8,417 bases of DNA from Deltaproteobacteria bacterium (GTDB lineage Bacteria > Desulfobacterota > Desulfarculia > Adiutricales > Adiutricaceae): NCBI GenBank assembly GCA_031267005.1, contig JAIRZX010000466.1:1-8417 (forward strand), read 5' to 3'. Position numbers and translations under genes: made by a program. Shown here in pieces: positions 5,488 to 8,417 of the stretch (its first letter is position 1; each line of letters begins with the position of its first letter). Below the pieces are notes generated by a model. That model had not been told where the DNA came from. It did not search any database and worked only from the letters and a program-made list of their open reading frames with translations.

Positions 5488-6699
5488 ATGCCGGTGAAGG
5501 AAGCCCAGAAAGGCTTGAGGGAGAAGGTCGCCGCCCACGCGCCGGACGGTAGGATCCGAGTGTCCCTGTCGGTTAGAGGCCCCTCGGCCTATGATTTCTG
5601 CTGCTTCGGGCTGGACTCCTCGCAGAAGCTCTCCGACGACAGGTACATGGTGTTCTTCAACCGGCTGAAAAGCCCCCTGGGCGAGGTGGAGCTCGCGCTC
5701 TCCCCCGGCAGGGCCGACTTCAGCGCGGATCTCGGGAAGCTCCCCCAGGCGATCGACAGGCTGGTCTTTACCGCCAACGCCGACGGCCAGGGGGAGATGT
5801 CCGCCATACAGTCGCTGGAGGCGGACTTCGCGGGGAGCCTCAGGCTCTCACTGTCCGGCAAGGACTTTTCGCGCGAGAAGGCGGTGATCGTCCTGGAGGT
5901 CTACAGGAAGGACGGCTGGCGCGTGGCCTTCACCGCGTCGGGCTTCAACGAGGGGCTCCCGGCGCTCTTAAGGCACTTCGGCGGCGAGGAGGCGGCCCCG
6001 GAGGCCGCGGCGCCCCAGTCGGATCCGGCGCCCCAGCCCGCCCCGACCGCCCCTCCGCCGCCCCCGAAGCCCGCCTCGCCTCCCACTCCCCCGCCGGAGC
6101 CTCCCAAGCCGTCGGGCACGCCGGTCAGGCTCGGCAAGATAAGCCTCGCCAAGGGCGAAAGGGTGAGCCTGAGCAAGTCCGGAGGGGATCCAGTAGTAGT
6201 CGAGTGCGGCTGGACCGCCGCCGGCAAGGACTACGACCTGAAGGCCCTGGTGCGCTACAGGGACGGGAAACTCATGTACGTGGGCGCCGCGGCCGCGGAC
6301 GAGCTAATCCAGACCCCGGAGGGCGCCGTCCGGCACTCCGGGGACGTGAAGGCCCCCGGCGAGCTGGAGCGGCTTTTCGTCAGGTGGTCCCCCTCCATCG
6401 CCTCGGTGGCCATAAGCTCGTACTCCGCGATCGAGAACGGCACCGGCTCCTTCAAGGGGTACGGCGTTTTCGTGCGCGTCATCTCAAGGGACCAGACCGT
6501 GGAGATCAAGGCGGAGCAGGCGAGCGGGGTCTTCAACAGTTACACGCTGTGCTTCGGGGAGATCTCGTTCGGCGAAGCCGAGGGAGAACTCGAAGTCTCC
6601 AACCTCGAGATGTACAGCGCTCCCAACTCCGAGCGCCGCGTGGGCTACCGCGGCGGGAAAGTCATGATGGACACGGGCCCCGTCGGCGAAACCAAATGA
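5488..6699 (+). CDS. TerD-family protein with two TerD-type domains (TerA-like)
   Basis: The 403-residue protein has two TerD-type beta-sandwich domains joined by a Pro-rich linker (about residues 173-210). Domain 1 (about 15-170) shows the family's F-F57-N58-R-L-K61-S-P core, F-T-A-N after a D-R-L-V strand, and the S-R-E-K-A-V-I-V-L-E-V-Y-R ending. Domain 2 (about 213-390) has a G-W segment and D248-Y-D250-L, matching the DxDL calcium-site region. Two linked domains resemble TerA. TerD-family proteins bind calcium and take part in tellurite and general stress responses; they act in the cytoplasm, often at the membrane. Other ter genes are not in the window. I chose the ATG at 5488, but GGAGG (5481-5485) is only 2 bases away, and the GTG at 5494 (8 bases) fits better; the difference is two residues. 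A GTG at 5389 lies inside the promoter and is not the start. Confidence 0.82.
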   Translation: MPVKEAQKGLREKVAAHAPDGRIRVSLSVRGPSAYDFCCFGLDSSQKLSDDRYMVFFNRLKSPLGEVELALSPGRADFSADLGKLPQAIDRLVFTANADGQGEMSAIQSLEADFAGSLRLSLSGKDFSREKAVIVLEVYRKDGWRVAFTASGFNEGLPALLRHFGGEEAAPEAAAPQSDPAPQPAPTAPPPPPKPASPPTPPPEPPKPSGTPVRLGKISLAKGERVSLSKSGGDPVVVECGWTAAGKDYDLKALVRYRDGKLMYVGAAAADELIQTPEGAVRHSGDVKAPGELERLFVRWSPSIASVAISSYSAIENGTGSFKGYGVFVRVISRDQTVEIKAEQASGVFNSYTLCFGEISFGEAEGELEVSNLEMYSAPNSERRVGYRGGKVMMDTGPVGETK

Positions 6700-6727
6700 C
6701 GGTCCCGGCAGATGACGGTCCCGGCCC
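6696..6727 (+). repeat. 16-bp tandem duplication across the TerD-gene stop
   Basis: ATGACGGTCCCGGCAG (6696-6711) is followed at once by ATGACGGTCCCGGCCC (6712-6727), identical at 14 of 16 positions. The first copy contains the TGA stop codon. It looks like a slippage duplication of the gene end. Confidence 0.75.
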
Positions 6728-6732
6728 GAGCC

Positions 6733-6755
6733 GCCGGGCGCGACCCCAGCCCGGC
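6733..6755. terminator. Possible terminator hairpin between convergent genes
   Basis: GCCGGGC (6733-6739) pairs with GCCCGGC (6749-6755) around a 9-base loop, 34 bases past the TerD-family stop and between that gene and the convergent lipoprotein gene. A U-tract is missing, so intrinsic termination would be weak. Confidence 0.35.
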
Positions 6756-6811
6756 CTTGCCGCAGGTGAAACCCTCCGCCGCGGCAGACGGGCCCGCAAG
6801 CCCCGCCGCCG

Positions 6812-7240
6812 TCAGCGAGCTGAGGGTTCCGGCCTCTTGACGAGGCTCAGCTCCATGCCGAATATTGTCAGAAGCGCCCTTGTCCGCTGCTCGTCCTGGA
6901 AGGTAACGAACTGGCACTGGGAGCTCTCCGTACCGTAGCAGACCACCCAGCGGCCCTCGTCGTCCTTGTTGTAGGTGACCGCCCTGGTGCCGTCCGCGGG
7001 CCCGAAGACCTGGAGCTGCATTTCCGTCTCGGTGAAAGTGACGGTGGGCTTCTTGACGGCGGTGAGGACGCCCAGGACGGTGTCCACGCCGGAGTTGCCG
7101 GTCTTCAGGGTCACGTCCCACTCGCCAAGGATGGGGTTCTTCTCGCTCCCGCAGGAGGAAAGAAGGATGAGCGCTGCCGCGAACGCGAGCGCGAGCGCGG
7201 GCGCGGCGGGCGCGGAGGCGCCCATCGAAAACTCCCTCAT
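6812..7240 (-). CDS. Small lipoprotein, possibly lipocalin-like
   Basis: The 142-residue product starts M-R-E-F and has an Ala-rich hydrophobic segment ending in the lipobox L-S-S-C30, so it is probably lipid-modified by Lgt and cut by LspA. Residue 31 onward is G-S-E-K; absence of Asp at +2 favours the outer membrane if the usual Lol rule holds. The mature part of about 113 residues is beta-rich: it opens with L-G-E-W-D-V, like the GxW motif of lipocalins, and has a two-Cys stretch (C-Y-G-T-E-S-S-Q-C) that could form a disulfide. The ligand is unknown and the lipocalin assignment is tentative. AAAGGA lies 6 bases upstream of the ATG at 7240. The frame stays open further upstream (to 7444), but that part is low-complexity and contains a strong hairpin, so I take it as leader. 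The gene is convergent with the TerD-family gene and downstream of ackA on the same strand. Confidence 0.75.
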   Translation of the reverse strand: MREFSMGASAPAAPALALAFAAALILLSSCGSEKNPILGEWDVTLKTGNSGVDTVLGVLTAVKKPTVTFTETEMQLQVFGPADGTRAVTYNKDDEGRWVVCYGTESSQCQFVTFQDEQRTRALLTIFGMELSLVKRPEPSAR

Positions 7241-7271
7241 AGCCAGTCCTTTCGCCCCCCCGCCGGCCGGA

Positions 7272-7300
7272 GCCCGGGCGCGGCGGCTCCGCGCTCGGGC
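7272..7300 (-). promoter_or_regulatory. Strong hairpin in the lipoprotein leader
   Basis: GCCCGGGCGCGG (7272-7283) pairs with CCGCGCTCGGGC (7289-7300): twelve base pairs with one G-T wobble and a 5-base loop, ending 31 bases upstream of the lipoprotein ATG. It could control translation, protect the mRNA, or be a second barrier to read-through from ackA. GC-rich DNA yields such pairs by chance more often than average. Confidence 0.4.
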
Positions 7301-7335
7301 GGGAGGCGCCGGGAGGGCCAGCGCCGTCTCGGCCC

Positions 7336-7365
7336 TGTTTAGCACAAAATCCTGGCCCCCATCAA
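7336..7365 (-). promoter_or_regulatory. Weak candidate promoter for the lipoprotein gene
   Basis: On the minus strand TTGATG (7360-7365) is followed after 18 bases by TAAACA (7336-7341), in the only AT-rich patch between the two minus-strand genes. The -10 matches at just 3 of 6 positions. If used, the transcript would carry the 7272-7300 hairpin in its leader. Confidence 0.25.
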
Positions 7366-7512
7366 GGGAACACGCCTCCGGGAGGCCGGACCGCCCGTGC
7401 GCTCCGGCGGGCCGCGCCCGAAGGCCGCGCCGGCCGCCTTTCACGCGGCCGGCGGCCCGCCCTTTACCCGAACGCGGCGCGAAAGGTCCCCGGAACTAAA
7501 TGCGGCGCGAAA

Positions 7513-7558
7513 GCGCCCCTGCCGACTTACGCCGCGAGGCGTCCGCCGGCAGGGGCGC
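7513..7558 (-). terminator. Hairpin terminator after ackA
   Basis: GCGCCCCTGCCG (7513-7524) and CGGCAGGGGCGC (7547-7558) are perfect 12-base complements. Inside them ACGCC/GGCGT forms a second stem capped by a GCGA tetraloop of the GNRA type on the plus strand. The structure starts 28 bases past the ackA stop. On the minus strand only TTT follows before GC-rich DNA, so termination may need Rho, or the hairpin may protect the mRNA end. A 12-base direct repeat (GCGGCGCGAAAG) occurs at 7474-7485 and 7502-7513. Confidence 0.6.
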
Positions 7559-7586
7559 GGGAAAGGCGACGAGGCGTCCGGGTGGC

Positions 7587-8417
7587 TCAGCCGCCAAGTA
7601 CCTCCTCGGTGAACTCGGCTATGGCCAGCTCTTCGTTGGTGGGGACGACCATGACCTTGTACTTGCTGTCGTCGGCGGAAATGACCCTGATCTCGGAGGA
7701 GCGCACGTCGTTCTTGGCCTTGTCGAGCTTGAAGCCCAGGCCCTCCATGCCGTCCAGGATGGCGGCGCGGAGGGTGGAGGAGTTCTCGCCCGCCCCTGCG
7801 GTGAAGACCAGGATGTCCAGCCCGCCCAGGGAGGCCATGTAGGCGCCTATGTACTTGCGGACCCTGTAGGCGTAGATGTCCAACGCCTGGGCGCACTGGG
7901 CGTTCCCCTTGTTCGCGGCCTCCTCGACGTCCCTCAGATCCGAGGAGCCGATGCCGGCCAGCCCCAGGACGCCGCTCTTCTTGTTCAGGAGGTTGTCGAC
8001 GTCCTGGTAGCCCAGGCCCTTGAGCTTCATGATGTGGAAGATGACCGCCGGGTCGAGGTCGCCGGAGCGGGTGCCCATGATGACGCCCTCGAGGGGGGTG
8101 AGGCCCATGGAGGTGTCGTAGGACTTGCCGCCCTTGACGGCGGTAATGGAGGCGCCGTTCCCCAGGTGCGCGGTTATGATGTTGAGGCTTTCCGGGGGCC
8201 TGCCGTCGAAACGGGCCGCGGCGCGGGAGACGTAGGCGTGCGAGGTCCCGTGGAAGCCGTAGCGGCGGATCTGGTCCTTGGTGTACAGCTCGTAGGGGAT
8301 GCCGTACAGGAAGGTCCGGGGGGGCATGGAGCTGTGGAAGGCCGTGTCGAAGACGCCGACGTTGGGTACGCCCTTCAGGACCTCCTCGGTGGCCTCGATG
8401 CCCGCGAGGTTGTGGGG
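7587..8417 (-). CDS. ackA: Acetate kinase, C-terminal two-thirds (5' end outside window)
   Basis: AckA interconverts acetyl phosphate + ADP and acetate + ATP in the cytoplasm, usually paired with phosphotransacetylase. The visible 276 residues (of about 400) run from the P-H-N segment to the stop and carry the family's motifs in order: V-F-D-T-A-F-H (catalytic Asp), R-R-Y-G-F-H-G-T-S-H (active-site His), H-L-G-N-G-A-S (phosphate binding), M-G-T-R-S-G-D-L-D-P (active-site Arg), F-T-A-G-A-G-E-N, and P-T-N-E-E (metal-binding Glu). The frame runs through the right edge, so the gene is cut there rather than broken; the ATG at 8327 is internal. Near the edge the sequence reads HN-LAGIE where relatives have HNPxNLxGIE, apparently lacking about three residues. 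The TGA stop is followed by a strong hairpin. Upstream neighbours, including any pta, are beyond the window. Confidence 0.96.
   Translation of the reverse strand, partial: PHNLAGIEATEEVLKGVPNVGVFDTAFHSSMPPRTFLYGIPYELYTKDQIRRYGFHGTSHAYVSRAAARFDGRPPESLNIITAHLGNGASITAVKGGKSYDTSMGLTPLEGVIMGTRSGDLDPAVIFHIMKLKGLGYQDVDNLLNKKSGVLGLAGIGSSDLRDVEEAANKGNAQCAQALDIYAYRVRKYIGAYMASLGGLDILVFTAGAGENSSTLRAAILDGMEGLGFKLDKAKNDVRSSEIRVISADDSKYKVMVVPTNEELAIAEFTEEVLGG

Noticed and set aside
7241..7444. N-terminal extension of the lipoprotein frame
   Set aside because: The extension is Arg/Ala/Gly low complexity and would bury the signal peptide and lipobox; the ATG at 7240 has a proper ribosome binding site.

Overview
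The window is GC-rich bacterial DNA with short intergenic gaps. The acetate kinase gene, the lipoprotein and signal-peptide genes, a TerD-family protein, and an amphi-Trp gene next to a PhoU-like gene suggest a Gram-negative anaerobe. The mix recalls Desulfovibrio-type Desulfobacterota, but this rests on remembered family distribution, not a search, and is only moderately certain.

Layout, left to right. Bases 1-2590 have visibly lower GC and less codon bias than the rest. They hold a small exported protein of unknown function (57-569, +), a convergent gene for a protein built almost entirely of 27-residue ankyrin-like repeats (757-1905, -), and about 600 bases upstream of it with no gene I can support. 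This part ends in a long imperfect inverted repeat (2523-2583). To its right the sequence becomes very GC-rich and gene-dense. There a two-gene operon encodes an amphi-Trp domain protein (2605-3156) and, 4 bases on, a PhoU-like domain fused to an aminoglycoside-phosphotransferase/choline-kinase-type domain through a repeat-bearing linker (3161-5101). A gap of about 390 bases follows, ending in a good sigma70-type promoter whose 20-base spacer contains a perfect dyad. It drives a protein with two TerD-type domains (5488-6699). Convergent to that is a small lipoprotein gene (6812-7240, -). The window ends inside ackA (7587 to the edge, -), with a strong hairpin just past its stop codon.

How the genes may work together. 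The amphi-Trp and PhoU-kinase genes are almost certainly co-transcribed. Amphi-Trp proteins and PhoU-like proteins are, from memory, associated with kinase/ATP-grasp loci of unknown function (the 'GAK' type), so this pair may be an offshoot of such a phosphate- or phosphotransfer-linked system. That link is inference. The TerD-type gene is a stand-alone stress gene with its own promoter. AckA makes ATP from acetyl phosphate. No integrase, transposase, tRNA, rRNA or CRISPR array is seen.
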